From Arthrobacter luteolus NBRC 107841 (GTDB lineage: Bacteria; Actinomycetota; Actinomycetes; Actinomycetales; Micrococcaceae): DNA of 64,000 nucleotides. Of the stretch, positions 34,308-42,795 are shown piece by piece (within the stretch, counting starts at the first letter, position 1; every line of letters begins with the position of its first letter). The notes beneath the pieces are model-generated. The model was given only the letters and a program-made list of their open reading frames with translations, made no database searches and was not told the DNA's origin. Made by a program: the position numbers and the translations under genes. The stretch is taken from the NCBI RefSeq assembly GCF_001552075.1, contig NZ_BCQM01000007.1, positions 1 through 64,000 of the forward strand, written 5' to 3'.

Positions 34308-36791
34308 CTAGACCAACCCCGCGCGGCGCAGCGCCTCGGCCATCGCTCCATCCGGAGCGGGAGCAGCCGGCACCTTCCGGGCGGCTGCTCCGGCCTTGGC
34401 ATCCTTCGGCTTAATGCCTTGCCGAGCCCGGCCGGCCTGGCTGTTCCCCTTGGTTTGGGTATTCCGGGCCGGCGGCTTGGGCCCGCGGCGGTCGTTAGCG
34501 CCGTTTCCTCTGCCGTGGCCGGAGCCGTTGCCGGAGCCGGCCGCCGGAGCGTCGTCGTCGAGCCGCAGGCTGAGGGAAATCCGGTGCCGCTCCGGGTCTG
34601 CCTCCATGACCTTGACCTTGACGACCTGCCCGGACTTCACCACGTCGTGCGGGTCGGAGACGAAGGAGGCGGACATCGCGGAGATGTGGACGAGCCCGTC
34701 CTGGTGGACACCGATATCCACGAATGCACCGAAGGCGGCCACGTTGGTGACAACACCGTCGAGCACCATGCCCGGCCGCAGGTCGGCGATCTTTTCGATG
34801 CCGTCGGAGAACGTGGCTGTTTTGAAGGCCGGACGCGGATCACGGCCGGGCTTGCGCAGCTCGGACATGATGTCCAGGACCGTCGGCAGCCCGGTGGACT
34901 CGTCAACGAACGCGGAGGGATCCAGTCCGGCCAGCTCCGCTCCGGCAGGACTCATCTCCGCCTTCGCCTCGGCCAGGATCCGGCGCGCGATCTTATAGGA
35001 CTCCGGGTGCACGCTGGAGGCATCCAGGGGCTCAGTTCCGCCGGTGATCCGCAGGAAGCCCGCGCACTGTTCAAAGGCTTTCGAGCCCAGACGGGGAACC
35101 TTCATCAGGTCCGCCCGCCGGGCGAAGGGTCCGTTGGCATTGCGGTGCGCCACAATGTTCTCGCTGAGCAGCGGCCCAACGCCGGCCACCCGGCTCAGCA
35201 GCGCCGGAGAGGCGGTGTTGACGTCCACGCCGACAGCGTTGACGCAGTCCTCGACCACCGCATCCAGCGACCGGTCCAGCTTCGCCGCCGTGACGTCGTG
35301 CTGGTACTGGCCGACACCAATGGACTTGGGATCGATTTTCACGAGTTCGGCGAGTGGGTCCTGCAGCCGCCTGGCGATGGAGACGGCGCCGCGCAGGGAG
35401 ACGTCTATGCCCGGCAGTTCCGCCGAAGCCAGCGCGGACGCGGAGTACACGGAGGCCCCGGCCTCGGAAACCACCAGTTTCTGCAGGTTCGCCTCCGGCA
35501 CCAGCCGCATCAGTTCACCCGCCAGTTTGTCGGTTTCCCGGGACGCGGTGCCGTTGCCCACTGCCACCAGGTCCACCCCGTGCTTTTTCACCAGGTTCGC
35601 CAGCTGGACCAGGGCGTCATCCCATTTGCGGGCGGGGGCATGCGGATAAACCGTGTCCGTGGCAACCACCTGACCGGTGCCGTCCACCACGGCGACCTTA
35701 ACCCCGGTCCGCAGGCCCGGGTCCAGCCCCAGGGTGGCACGGTTGCCTGCAGGCGCGGCGAGCAGGACGTCCCGGAGATTGGCCGCGAAGACCCGTACGG
35801 CCTCCGCTTCGGCATCCTGGAACAGCCGCACCCGCAGGTCGACGGAGAGCTTCGCCTGGATCCGGCGCCAGGCCAGCTGCACGGTCTGGCGCAGCCACGC
35901 GTCCGCGGCACCGCCCTTGGCCGCTACTCCGAGGCGCGCGGCCACCGAATTCTCAAACCGCTGCCGGGCAGCAGCCAGCGCTTCGGCGTCGGCCGGGTCC
36001 GCCTCGGCCAGCCCCAGTTCCAGAATGCCTTCCTTCTCCGCGCGCAGCAGGGCCAGCACCCGGTGCGATGGCATCCCCGAGGGCGCCTGGGAATAGTCGA
36101 AGTAGTCGGCGTACTTCTGCCCCTCGGTTTCCTTGCCCGGACGGACTGAGGAACGGAACCGTCCCTGCTTCCACAGCTTTTCCCGGGCCTCGGTCAGCAG
36201 GTCGGCGTCCTGGCCGGCGCGTTCGACGAGAATGGCGCGGGCGCCGGCGAGCGCTTCCGCGGCATCGGGGACGGCTTCGCCCAGGAACCGGCCGGCTTCG
36301 GTCTCCGGGTCCAGGGCGGGGTTGGCCAGCAGGGCCTCGGCCAGCGGTTCCAGCCCGGCTTCCCTGGCGATCTGTGCCTTGGTGCGGCGCTTGGTTTTGT
36401 ACGGCAGGTAGATGTCCTCAAGCCGCGATTTGGTGTCCGCGGCCTCGACCGCCGCGCGCAGCTGCGCAGTGAGCTTGCCCTGCGCCTCGATGGCTTCAAG
36501 GATGGCCCGGCGGCGTTCGGCCAGTTCGCGCAGGTACCGGAGCCGCTCATCGAGTTCACGGAGCTGCGCGTCGTCCAGGGTGCCGGTCACTTCCTTGCGG
36601 TAGCGGGCAATAAAGGGAACGGTTGACCCGCTGTCCAGGAGTTCGACGGCGGCCCGCACCTGCCACGGCGCGACGCCGAGTTCGAGGGCGATCTGCGCAT
36701 GGAGCTGCTCGGCCGTCTCGGTGCGGATGGGCACCTGAGAGGCCGGATCGGGCTGTTGGGATGCTGGCTGCGGGGCGGCGGTGAGACTCAC
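34308..36791 (-). CDS. tex: Tex-family S1 RNA-binding transcription accessory protein
   Basis: An 827-residue Tex protein. The N-terminal helical region includes VPFIARYRKEVTG; the YqgF-like domain has LGLDPGLRTGVKVAVVD; a helix-hairpin-helix block contains NTASPALLSRVAGVGPLLSENIV; the S1 domain near residues 655-725 has GMVLDGVVTNVAAFGAFVDIGVHQDGLVHIS. A Gly/Asn/Lys-rich tail of about 85 residues follows. Tex binds nucleic acid and affects transcription elongation. GTG start with GAGGA upstream. Convergent with the small acidic gene, 21 bases apart. Confidence 0.92.
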   Translation of the reverse strand: MSLTAAPQPASQQPDPASQVPIRTETAEQLHAQIALELGVAPWQVRAAVELLDSGSTVPFIARYRKEVTGTLDDAQLRELDERLRYLRELAERRRAILEAIEAQGKLTAQLRAAVEAADTKSRLEDIYLPYKTKRRTKAQIAREAGLEPLAEALLANPALDPETEAGRFLGEAVPDAAEALAGARAILVERAGQDADLLTEAREKLWKQGRFRSSVRPGKETEGQKYADYFDYSQAPSGMPSHRVLALLRAEKEGILELGLAEADPADAEALAAARQRFENSVAARLGVAAKGGAADAWLRQTVQLAWRRIQAKLSVDLRVRLFQDAEAEAVRVFAANLRDVLLAAPAGNRATLGLDPGLRTGVKVAVVDGTGQVVATDTVYPHAPARKWDDALVQLANLVKKHGVDLVAVGNGTASRETDKLAGELMRLVPEANLQKLVVSEAGASVYSASALASAELPGIDVSLRGAVSIARRLQDPLAELVKIDPKSIGVGQYQHDVTAAKLDRSLDAVVEDCVNAVGVDVNTASPALLSRVAGVGPLLSENIVAHRNANGPFARRADLMKVPRLGSKAFEQCAGFLRITGGTEPLDASSVHPESYKIARRILAEAKAEMSPAGAELAGLDPSAFVDESTGLPTVLDIMSELRKPGRDPRPAFKTATFSDGIEKIADLRPGMVLDGVVTNVAAFGAFVDIGVHQDGLVHISAMSASFVSDPHDVVKSGQVVKVKVMEADPERHRISLSLRLDDDAPAAGSGNGSGHGRGNGANDRRGPKPPARNTQTKGNSQAGRARQGIKPKDAKAGAAARKVPAAPAPDGAMAEALRRAGLV

Positions 36792-36990
36792 CCGCCCAAT
36801 TGTTCCTCATCAGCGCCGGATGCGGCCAAACCCGGGAGAAGTCGAATCCAGATTATTGGGAGGTCATTGACACATTGGCTCACGATCTGCGGAACCGGGC
36901 CGGCCATGGGGTAGAACATAGGGATGCGCCGACCGGCCGCGCCGCGGTGCCGGGACGGAGTAGACACGTTTCAATGGAGAAAGGTCGAAG

Positions 36991-38667
36991 ATGACTCAGA
37001 TTGCCCCGGTACCAGCCCCCGCTGCAGCACGGGCGGAGGTGAAGACCGCCGGCCATGTCATTGTCGATTCCCTCATTGCGCACGGTGTGAAGCGCACGTA
37101 CGTGGTTCCGGGTGAGAGCTTCCTCGACGTCCTGGACGGACTGCATGAAAGCCAGGTCGAAACCGTTGTCTGCCGCCATGAAGGCGGAGCCGCCTACATG
37201 GCCGAGGCGGACGGAAAAATGAACCAGCTGCCCGGAATCGCCATGGTCACCCGCGGACCCGGGGCCGCGAACGCACACGTTGGGCTGCACACGGCGTGGC
37301 AGGACTCCACTCCCATGGTGCTCTTCGTCGGACTGATCCCCTTCGAGCACCGGGACCGTGAAGCGTTCCAGGAATTCGATATCAAGGCCTGGTTTGATAC
37401 CGGAGCCAAGCGTGTGATGGTGCTGGACCATCCCGAACGCGCGTCCGAAATCGTGGCCGAAGCGTTCTTCGCCGCCATGAGCGGCCGCCCGGGCCCCGTC
37501 GTCGTCGGCCTCCCGGAAGACGTGATCCGGAAGGAAATCAACGCCACGCTGCACCCGCCGATTCCGGTGGCCCCAGGCGGTATGACCGTCACGGACTGGA
37601 AGGCGCTGCAGACTGCGCTGAAGGAAGCGGACAAGCCGCTGTTCGTCACCGGCGGCAACGACTGGACCCAGGAGGGCGCGGATAGCCTGACCCGCTGGCT
37701 GGAAGAGCACCACCTTCCCGCCGCGGCCGAATGGCGCTGCGAAGGAACCATTTCCTTCGATTCCCCGTCCTACGTGGGCCCGATCGGCTACGGCAGGCCC
37801 AAACCGACCTACGACCTGCTGGAGGAAACCGACCTCCTGGTTTTTGTGGGCACCGTTCCCGGTGACGTGATCACCGACGGTTTTGTGGTGCGGCAGGACT
37901 GGGACAAGAAGAACTTCCTGGTCACCATCGACCCTTCCATGCGCGGCCGTTCCGGCCCGGTCTCCTACCAGATCGTCGCGAAGCCGGACGTGTTTATCCG
38001 GGACCTGGTGCTGATGGACCTGCCGGTCAAGGAAGAGTGGAAGGCCTGGACCTCACGGATGCGGCAGGAACAGGAGAAGTTCGCCGCGCTGCCGCCGGCT
38101 GAGCCGGCCAGCGGGCAGGCCCGGATGGACACGCTGATGGCACATCTGGTGCCGACGCTGCCGGAGGACGCCGTGATCACCCTCGGCGCCGGCGAGCATA
38201 CCAACTGGGCGCACCGCTACTTCCCCACCCGGCGCTACGCATCCATGCTGAGCGCCCGCAACGGGTCCATGGGCTACTCGGTGCCGTCCGCCATCGCCGC
38301 CTCACTGGCAGCCCCGGGCCGCCGCGTCGTGACGATCGCCGGTGACGGCGAGTTCCTGATGAACGGACAGGAGCTGGCCACCGCCGCGCAGTATGGCGCC
38401 ACTCCCCTGGTGATCGTGATGGATAACCAGGAGTACGGCACCATCCGCACTCACCAGGAACGCCACTACCCGGACCGGGTGTCCGGAACGCAGCTGAAGA
38501 ACCCGGAGTTCGCGCTGATGGCGCAGGCCTTCGGCGGTTTTGGCGTGAAGGTGGAGCACGACGCCGAGGTGCCGGCCGCGCTCGAAGCGGCGCTGAAGGC
38601 GATTGATGAGGACAAGACGTTTGCCCTGATCCACCTGGTCGTGGAGCAGCGGGTCAAGGCCTACTAG
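36991..38667 (+). CDS. Thiamine-pyrophosphate-dependent acetolactate-synthase-like enzyme
   Basis: A 558-residue TPP enzyme. The catalytic glutamate is in CRHEGGAAYMAEADGK near residue 64; IAGDGEFLMNGQELATA and VMDNQEYGTIR near residues 450-480 form the Mg-TPP site. Annotated relatives are often called acetolactate synthase large-subunit-like, but no small subunit or ilv genes are here, so it more likely decarboxylates or condenses another 2-keto acid. GAGAAAGG is seven bases upstream of the ATG. Monocistronic, ending at a strong terminator. Confidence 0.8.
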   Translation: MTQIAPVPAPAAARAEVKTAGHVIVDSLIAHGVKRTYVVPGESFLDVLDGLHESQVETVVCRHEGGAAYMAEADGKMNQLPGIAMVTRGPGAANAHVGLHTAWQDSTPMVLFVGLIPFEHRDREAFQEFDIKAWFDTGAKRVMVLDHPERASEIVAEAFFAAMSGRPGPVVVGLPEDVIRKEINATLHPPIPVAPGGMTVTDWKALQTALKEADKPLFVTGGNDWTQEGADSLTRWLEEHHLPAAAEWRCEGTISFDSPSYVGPIGYGRPKPTYDLLEETDLLVFVGTVPGDVITDGFVVRQDWDKKNFLVTIDPSMRGRSGPVSYQIVAKPDVFIRDLVLMDLPVKEEWKAWTSRMRQEQEKFAALPPAEPASGQARMDTLMAHLVPTLPEDAVITLGAGEHTNWAHRYFPTRRYASMLSARNGSMGYSVPSAIAASLAAPGRRVVTIAGDGEFLMNGQELATAAQYGATPLVIVMDNQEYGTIRTHQERHYPDRVSGTQLKNPEFALMAQAFGGFGVKVEHDAEVPAALEAALKAIDEDKTFALIHLVVEQRVKAY

Positions 38668-38680
38668 GCCCTGGCTGATG

Positions 38681-38710
38681 CTCCGGCCGGCGGAAACCCG
38701 CCGGCCGGAG
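38681..38710. terminator. Bidirectional terminator hairpin
   Basis: CTCCGGCCGGCGG and CCGCCGGCCGGAG pair perfectly over 13 bases around AAAC. It lies between the convergent TPP-enzyme and MarR genes. Confidence 0.88.
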
Positions 38711-38719
38711 TGGAGCCGG

Positions 38720-39211
38720 TTAGAGACCCCGGGGTTCCGGTCCAGGCGATTCCCGCAGGCCTGCGGCCACCCGTTGGGTTTCGGCCTCGAACCGGACCAG
38801 CAGCCGCACCAGGTCGCTGCGGTCCTGGGCGTCCCAGCCGTCCAAGAGCTGGTCAACGAGTGAGCTCCCCGAACGCCGCAGGGCCTTTCCAGCCTGCTGC
38901 CCTGCCTCGGTCAAGGCGATCAGCGAGGCCCGCGAATCCAGCGGATCCTGGGTGCGGTGGACCAGCCCGGCCTGTTCGAGGCGGGCGGTGATCTTGGAGA
39001 TGTTGGACGCTCCGGTGACCATCCGCTCGCTCAGCGCCGACGGCCGCTGGGCGCCCGCATTGTTCAGGATGGACAGCAGGGTCAGCGCCGCCGGATCCAG
39101 GTCCACCCCCTCGCGGGCCGCCACTGCGGTGGTGAACCCGGGCGCCGTCCATTGCGCCAGAAGCCCGTTCAGGACTTCAATCAGCACAGCATTCTGATCC
39201 GCTGCCGCCAT
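38720..39211 (-). CDS. MarR family transcriptional regulator
   Basis: A 163-residue winged-helix protein: LTLLSILNNAGAQRPSALSERMVTGASNISKITARLEQAGLVHR is the recognition region and DPLDSRASLIALTEAG the wing. It follows the SDR gene by two bases, so the pair forms an operon and the regulator probably represses its own operon through the palindrome at 39988-40002. Confidence 0.85.
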   Translation of the reverse strand: MAAADQNAVLIEVLNGLLAQWTAPGFTTAVAAREGVDLDPAALTLLSILNNAGAQRPSALSERMVTGASNISKITARLEQAGLVHRTQDPLDSRASLIALTEAGQQAGKALRRSGSSLVDQLLDGWDAQDRSDLVRLLVRFEAETQRVAAGLRESPGPEPRGL

Positions 39212-39213
39212 GG

Positions 39214-39957
39214 CTAGGCTTCGGTTCCGCCATCAACCCGCAGCACGACGCCAGTAATAAAGGCGGCCTGGTCGGAGAGCAGGAAAGCGGTGGCGTTGGC
39301 AATATCTTCCGGCTGGCCCAGGCGCTTCATCGGGATTTCTGCGGCGTAGCCGGCCTTCGCTTCGGCCGGCAGCGACGCCAGCGCAGCGGTTTCGATGGCG
39401 CCCGGTGCCACCGCGTTGATGCGGATCCCCAGTTCAGCGTTTTCCTTGGCCACGCTGCGGGTCAGGGACACCACCCCGTGCTTGGCTGCACCGTACGGGG
39501 TCAGGTTGGGGGTGGCGCTGATGCCGGCCAGGGAAGCGATGTTCACGATTGACCCGCTCCCCTGCTCCACGAAGTGGGCGACCTGGGACTGCAGGGCCAG
39601 GAAGGTGCCCCGCAGGGTCACGTTGATGGTGCGGTCCCAGTCAGCAGCGGTGATGTCCTGCACGGGCTTGGGCATGGCCCCAACCCCCGCATTGTTCACT
39701 GCCAGGTCCAGCCGCCCGAAAGACTCGACCGCGAACGGGACCAGCGCGTTGACTTCGTCGGTATCGGCCACGTTGGCGTGCTTGTAGACGGCGCGGCCAT
39801 TGGCGGCTTCAATCAGCGAAACGGTTTCAGCTCCGGCCTCATCGTTGACGTCGGAGACGACGACCGATGCGCCTTCGGCGGCCAGGCGCAGGGCGATGGC
39901 CCGGCCAATACCGGCTCCGGCGGCGGTGACAAGTGCTGTTTGGTTCTCAAAAAGCAT
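39214..39957 (-). CDS. SDR family oxidoreductase
   Basis: A 247-residue short-chain dehydrogenase: TAAGAGIGRAIALRL cofactor loop, aspartate in VSDVNDE suggesting NAD preference, LAVNNAGVG, and active-site YGAAK. C-terminal TGVVLRVDGGTEA. Substrate not determinable; the linked MarR regulator suggests induction by an aromatic or toxic compound. First gene of a two-gene unit. Confidence 0.83.
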   Translation of the reverse strand: MLFENQTALVTAAGAGIGRAIALRLAAEGASVVVSDVNDEAGAETVSLIEAANGRAVYKHANVADTDEVNALVPFAVESFGRLDLAVNNAGVGAMPKPVQDITAADWDRTINVTLRGTFLALQSQVAHFVEQGSGSIVNIASLAGISATPNLTPYGAAKHGVVSLTRSVAKENAELGIRINAVAPGAIETAALASLPAEAKAGYAAEIPMKRLGQPEDIANATAFLLSDQAAFITGVVLRVDGGTEA

Positions 39958-39987
39958 GGAAAAGCTCTTTTCTCAGATCATTATTTA

Positions 39988-40002
39988 CTGTCGTCCGGAC
40001 AG
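39988..40002 (-). promoter_or_regulatory. Palindromic operator of the SDR-MarR operon
   Basis: CTGTCGTCCGGACAG has CTGTC/GACAG arms with a five-base centre. It lies 31 bases upstream of the SDR start, next to an AT-rich -10-like TAAATAAT on the minus strand, as expected for autorepression by the operon's MarR protein. Confidence 0.6.
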
Positions 40003-40063
40003 CATATACCCGGGAGGGTGGTTGCCAGGCGGGTCTGTGCGGCTGCCCACTGGGTGCGGTGAC

Positions 40064-40360
40064 CTAGCCGTCGTCGCCGGCCAGGATACGGCGGCGGGTG
40101 CTCAGGAGCTGGACTTCGGGACGGCCGGCCACCAGCCGCTCGGCAGCGTCCAGGACTTCCACCACGTGCGCACGGTCAGCGGCGACCACCGCAATACCGA
40201 CGCCGGCACGGCGGTGCAGGTCCAGATGTCCGGACTCGGCGGCAGACACGGCAAACCGGCGGTGCAGTTCCGCGACCAGGGGGCGGACCACCGAACGTTT
40301 TTCCTTGAGCGAGTGGACGTCATCCAGCAGCAGATCGAATTCCAGGCTCCCCGTCCACAT
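40064..40360 (-). CDS. DUF503 domain-containing protein (YlxP-like)
   Basis: A 98-residue protein: WTGSLEFDLLLDDVHSLKEKRSVVRPLVAEL matches DUF503, a small fold sometimes encoded next to ribosome-binding factor A; its role is unclear. I choose ATG 40360 because AAGGA lies eight bases upstream; ATG 40369 is a possible alternative. Not in an operon here. Confidence 0.8.
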   Translation of the reverse strand: MWTGSLEFDLLLDDVHSLKEKRSVVRPLVAELHRRFAVSAAESGHLDLHRRAGVGIAVVAADRAHVVEVLDAAERLVAGRPEVQLLSTRRRILAGDDG

Positions 40361-40470
40361 GTTTCCCATCCTTGCCGTCCGCCGGCAGGTGTCAACAGGT
40401 GTCAACAGCGCAATCCTGTGCGGGACCCATGGGTTACCGGCACGGGGTACATGGCCGGCGGCAGCGGTGC

Positions 40471-40483
40471 TAAGTTCGCACGT
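40471..40483 (+). promoter_or_regulatory. -10 element of a leaderless transcript for the uORF-CtaG unit
   Basis: TAAGTT (40471-40476) is seven bases before ATG 40484, the TANNNT-N6/7-start pattern seen repeatedly in this window. The mRNA probably begins at the start codon of the mini-ORF rather than at the CtaG start. Confidence 0.5.
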
Positions 40484-40528
40484 ATGACGCCGTCCCCCAC
40501 CGCGCGTTTCCCGGCCCCCGATGCATAG
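40484..40528 (+). CDS. 14-residue upstream mini-ORF overlapping the CtaG start
   Basis: ATG 40484 opens a 14-codon frame (MTPSPTARFPAPDA) ending at TAG 40526-40528, so its stop overlaps the CtaG ATG at 40521 within ATGCATAG. CtaG has no visible ribosome site of its own, so ribosomes finishing the mini-ORF could restart on CtaG. The peptide itself may have no function. Confidence 0.45.
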   Translation: MTPSPTARFPAPDA

Positions 40529-41273
40529 CCACGGCGCGTTTGCAGCGGAATCCCTGTTCCTGATTCCCGCAGTCGCCGCGGTTGCCGCCTACTGGGCCGG
40601 GCTGGCCTCGGCGAAATCCGGCCGCTGGCCGGCCTGGCGGCTGGTGTGCTTCATCGCCGGTGTCCTGGCCATTTTGGGAACGCTCCTGGAACCCCTGGCC
40701 GGCTGGGCCCACCGGGACTTCACTGCGCTGGCCTTCTCCCATGTGCTGGCCGGCATGGTGGGACCGCTCCTGCTGGTGGTGTCCCGGCCCGCGGCGCTGG
40801 CGCTGCGGACCCTGGACGTGTTTCCGGCGCGGCGGCTGGGCCGGGTCCTGGCCAGCGGGCCCGCCCGGTTCCTCTCCCATCCCGGCACCGCCACGGTGCT
40901 GGTGGTCGCCGGGATGTGGACGATGTTCCACACCGGCCTGTTGACGGCCATGCAGGAATCCATGCCGGTGCACTGGCTGGTTACGGGCTACCTGGCCGGC
41001 ACGGGCTGCCTGTTCACCGCCGCTGTGCTGGGCGCCGCGCCCGTACCGCACAGCTTCCGGCAGCGGGCTGCTGCCCTGCTGGCGGCGGCCGCGGCACACG
41101 CCGTCCTCGCCGCCGGGTTGCTGGTGTTCCCGCCGGCCGGAGTGGCTTCCGGCGCTGCCGGCGCCCTCGTGCTGCTGGGTTGGGGGGCGGCGGTTCAGGC
41201 GGTGCTCGCGCTGCTCCTCCTGCGGCAGCGGCAGGCCCTTGGCCGGCAGCTGCCGCAGCCCCGCGGAACCTGA
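40521..41273 (+). CDS. Cytochrome c oxidase assembly protein, CtaG (caa3) family
   Basis: A 250-residue membrane protein with about seven helices. Family features include an early LFLIPAVAAVAAYWAGL helix, FSHVLAGMVGPLLLVVSRPAALALR, the conserved HPGTATVLVVAGMWTMFHTGLLTAM, and SMPVHWLVTGYLAGTGCLF. These proteins help copper insertion into cytochrome oxidase. It lies alone; expression may depend on coupling to the upstream mini-ORF. Convergent with mmsA 12 bases away. Confidence 0.82.
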   Translation: MHSHGAFAAESLFLIPAVAAVAAYWAGLASAKSGRWPAWRLVCFIAGVLAILGTLLEPLAGWAHRDFTALAFSHVLAGMVGPLLLVVSRPAALALRTLDVFPARRLGRVLASGPARFLSHPGTATVLVVAGMWTMFHTGLLTAMQESMPVHWLVTGYLAGTGCLFTAAVLGAAPVPHSFRQRAAALLAAAAAHAVLAAGLLVFPPAGVASGAAGALVLLGWGAAVQAVLALLLLRQRQALGRQLPQPRGT

Positions 41274-41285
41274 CGCAGGCTTTAC

Positions 41286-42770
41286 CTACAACACCTGTGG
41301 GAAGCCGAGGTCGATTTCCGACGTCGCCGGGTCCGGCCAGCGGGTGGTTACCACCTTTCCGCGGGTATAGAAACGGATGGAATCAGGTCCGTACATGTGG
41401 GTGTCCCCGAACAGCGAATCCTTCCAGCCGCCAAAGGAGAAGGATCCCACCGGCACCGGAATCGGCACGTTAACCCCCACCATTCCCGCTTCGACGTCGA
41501 ACTCGAATGCCCGGGCGGCACCGCCGTCGCGCGTGAAGATCGCGGTGCCGTTGCCGTACTGGTTCTCATTCACCAGCTGCACGGCGTCCGCATAGGTGGG
41601 GACCCGGACCACGGAGAGCACCGGGCCAAAAATCTCGTCGTCATAGGCCTTCATGCCCGGCTTGATGTGGTCCAGCAGGCTCACGCCCAGGAAGAAGCCG
41701 TCTCCGTCGAAGGACGCTTCCCGGCCGTCCACCACTACGGTGGCTCCTTCCTCCGCGGCGCCGGCCACGTAGGAGGCCACTTTGTCCCGGTGCTCTGCGG
41801 TAATCAGCGGACCCATCTGTGACGCCGGATCGGTCCCGGGTCCGATCTGCAGCTCCACCATCCGCGAGCGCACGGCCTCCACCAGGTCATCGGCAATTGA
41901 CCCGACCGCCACCAGGACGCTGACTGCCATGCACCGCTCCCCCGCGGAGCCGTAGGCTGCGGAGACGGCGGCGTCGGCTGCCATGTCCAGGTCGGCGTCG
42001 GGCAGGACCACCATGTGGTTCTTCGCTCCGCCCAGGGCCTGGACCCGCTTGCCGTGTTCCGCGGCCCGGCGGTAGATGCTCCGCGCCACCGGTGTCGAAC
42101 CGACAAAGCTGACCGCTTTCACCTCCGGGTGTTCCAGCAGCACGTCCACGGCTTCCTTGTCTCCGTGCACCACGTTGAGCACCCCGGCGGGCAGGCCCGC
42201 TTCAGCGAAGAGTTCGGCGATGAACACCGCGGCGGACGGGTCCTTTTCGCTCGGCTTCAGCAGCACGGTATTGCCGCAGGCCAGGGCGCTGCCAATCATC
42301 CACAGCGGCACCATGGCCGGAAAATTGAACGGGGTAATACACGCCACCACACCCACCGGCTGCCGGATGGAATGGACGTCGACGCCGGCGGCCACCTGCT
42401 CCGCGCGCTCACCCTTCAGCGTCAGGGCAAGGGCAGAAGCGAACTCGATGTTCTCCAGGCCGCGGGTGATCTCGCCTTCCGCGTCGGAGAGGACCTTGCC
42501 GTGTTCGCTGGTGAGGATGGCGGCCAGTTCGGCCTTCCGTGCTGTGAGCAGTTCACGGACCTTGAAGAAGATACCGGTGCGGCGGGCCAGGGAGGTGGTT
42601 CGCCAGCCGGGGAGGGCTTCGCGGGCCGCCTGGATGGCTTCCTCCACCCGGGCCGCCGAGGCCAGGGCCACTTCCTTCTCCTGGACCCCGGTGGCCGGAT
42701 TGAACACCGGTCCGTAGCGTTCGGCCTCGGAAATCTGCTTGCCGTTGATGACGTGCGGGATGCGCTGCAT
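41286..42770 (-). CDS. mmsA: Methylmalonate-semialdehyde dehydrogenase (CoA-acylating)
   Basis: A 494-residue aldehyde dehydrogenase: VACITPFNFPAMVPLWMIGSALACGNTV, catalytic cysteine in GSAGERCMAVSVLV near residue 285, and EIFGPVL. It converts methylmalonate semialdehyde to propionyl-CoA in valine (and related) catabolism. It follows mmsB by 25 bases on the same strand. A weak GAGA precedes the ATG, so translation may partly rely on mmsB. Confidence 0.92.
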   Translation of the reverse strand: MQRIPHVINGKQISEAERYGPVFNPATGVQEKEVALASAARVEEAIQAAREALPGWRTTSLARRTGIFFKVRELLTARKAELAAILTSEHGKVLSDAEGEITRGLENIEFASALALTLKGERAEQVAAGVDVHSIRQPVGVVACITPFNFPAMVPLWMIGSALACGNTVLLKPSEKDPSAAVFIAELFAEAGLPAGVLNVVHGDKEAVDVLLEHPEVKAVSFVGSTPVARSIYRRAAEHGKRVQALGGAKNHMVVLPDADLDMAADAAVSAAYGSAGERCMAVSVLVAVGSIADDLVEAVRSRMVELQIGPGTDPASQMGPLITAEHRDKVASYVAGAAEEGATVVVDGREASFDGDGFFLGVSLLDHIKPGMKAYDDEIFGPVLSVVRVPTYADAVQLVNENQYGNGTAIFTRDGGAARAFEFDVEAGMVGVNVPIPVPVGSFSFGGWKDSLFGDTHMYGPDSIRFYTRGKVVTTRWPDPATSEIDLGFPQVL

Positions 42771-42795
42771 GGGATCTCGATTCAGTTGGGCGCCG

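Noticed and set aside
36871-36960. TTGACA upstream of the 36991 TPP gene as its promoter
   Set aside because: No convincing -10 at 16-18 bases; the nearest TAGAAC is too far away.
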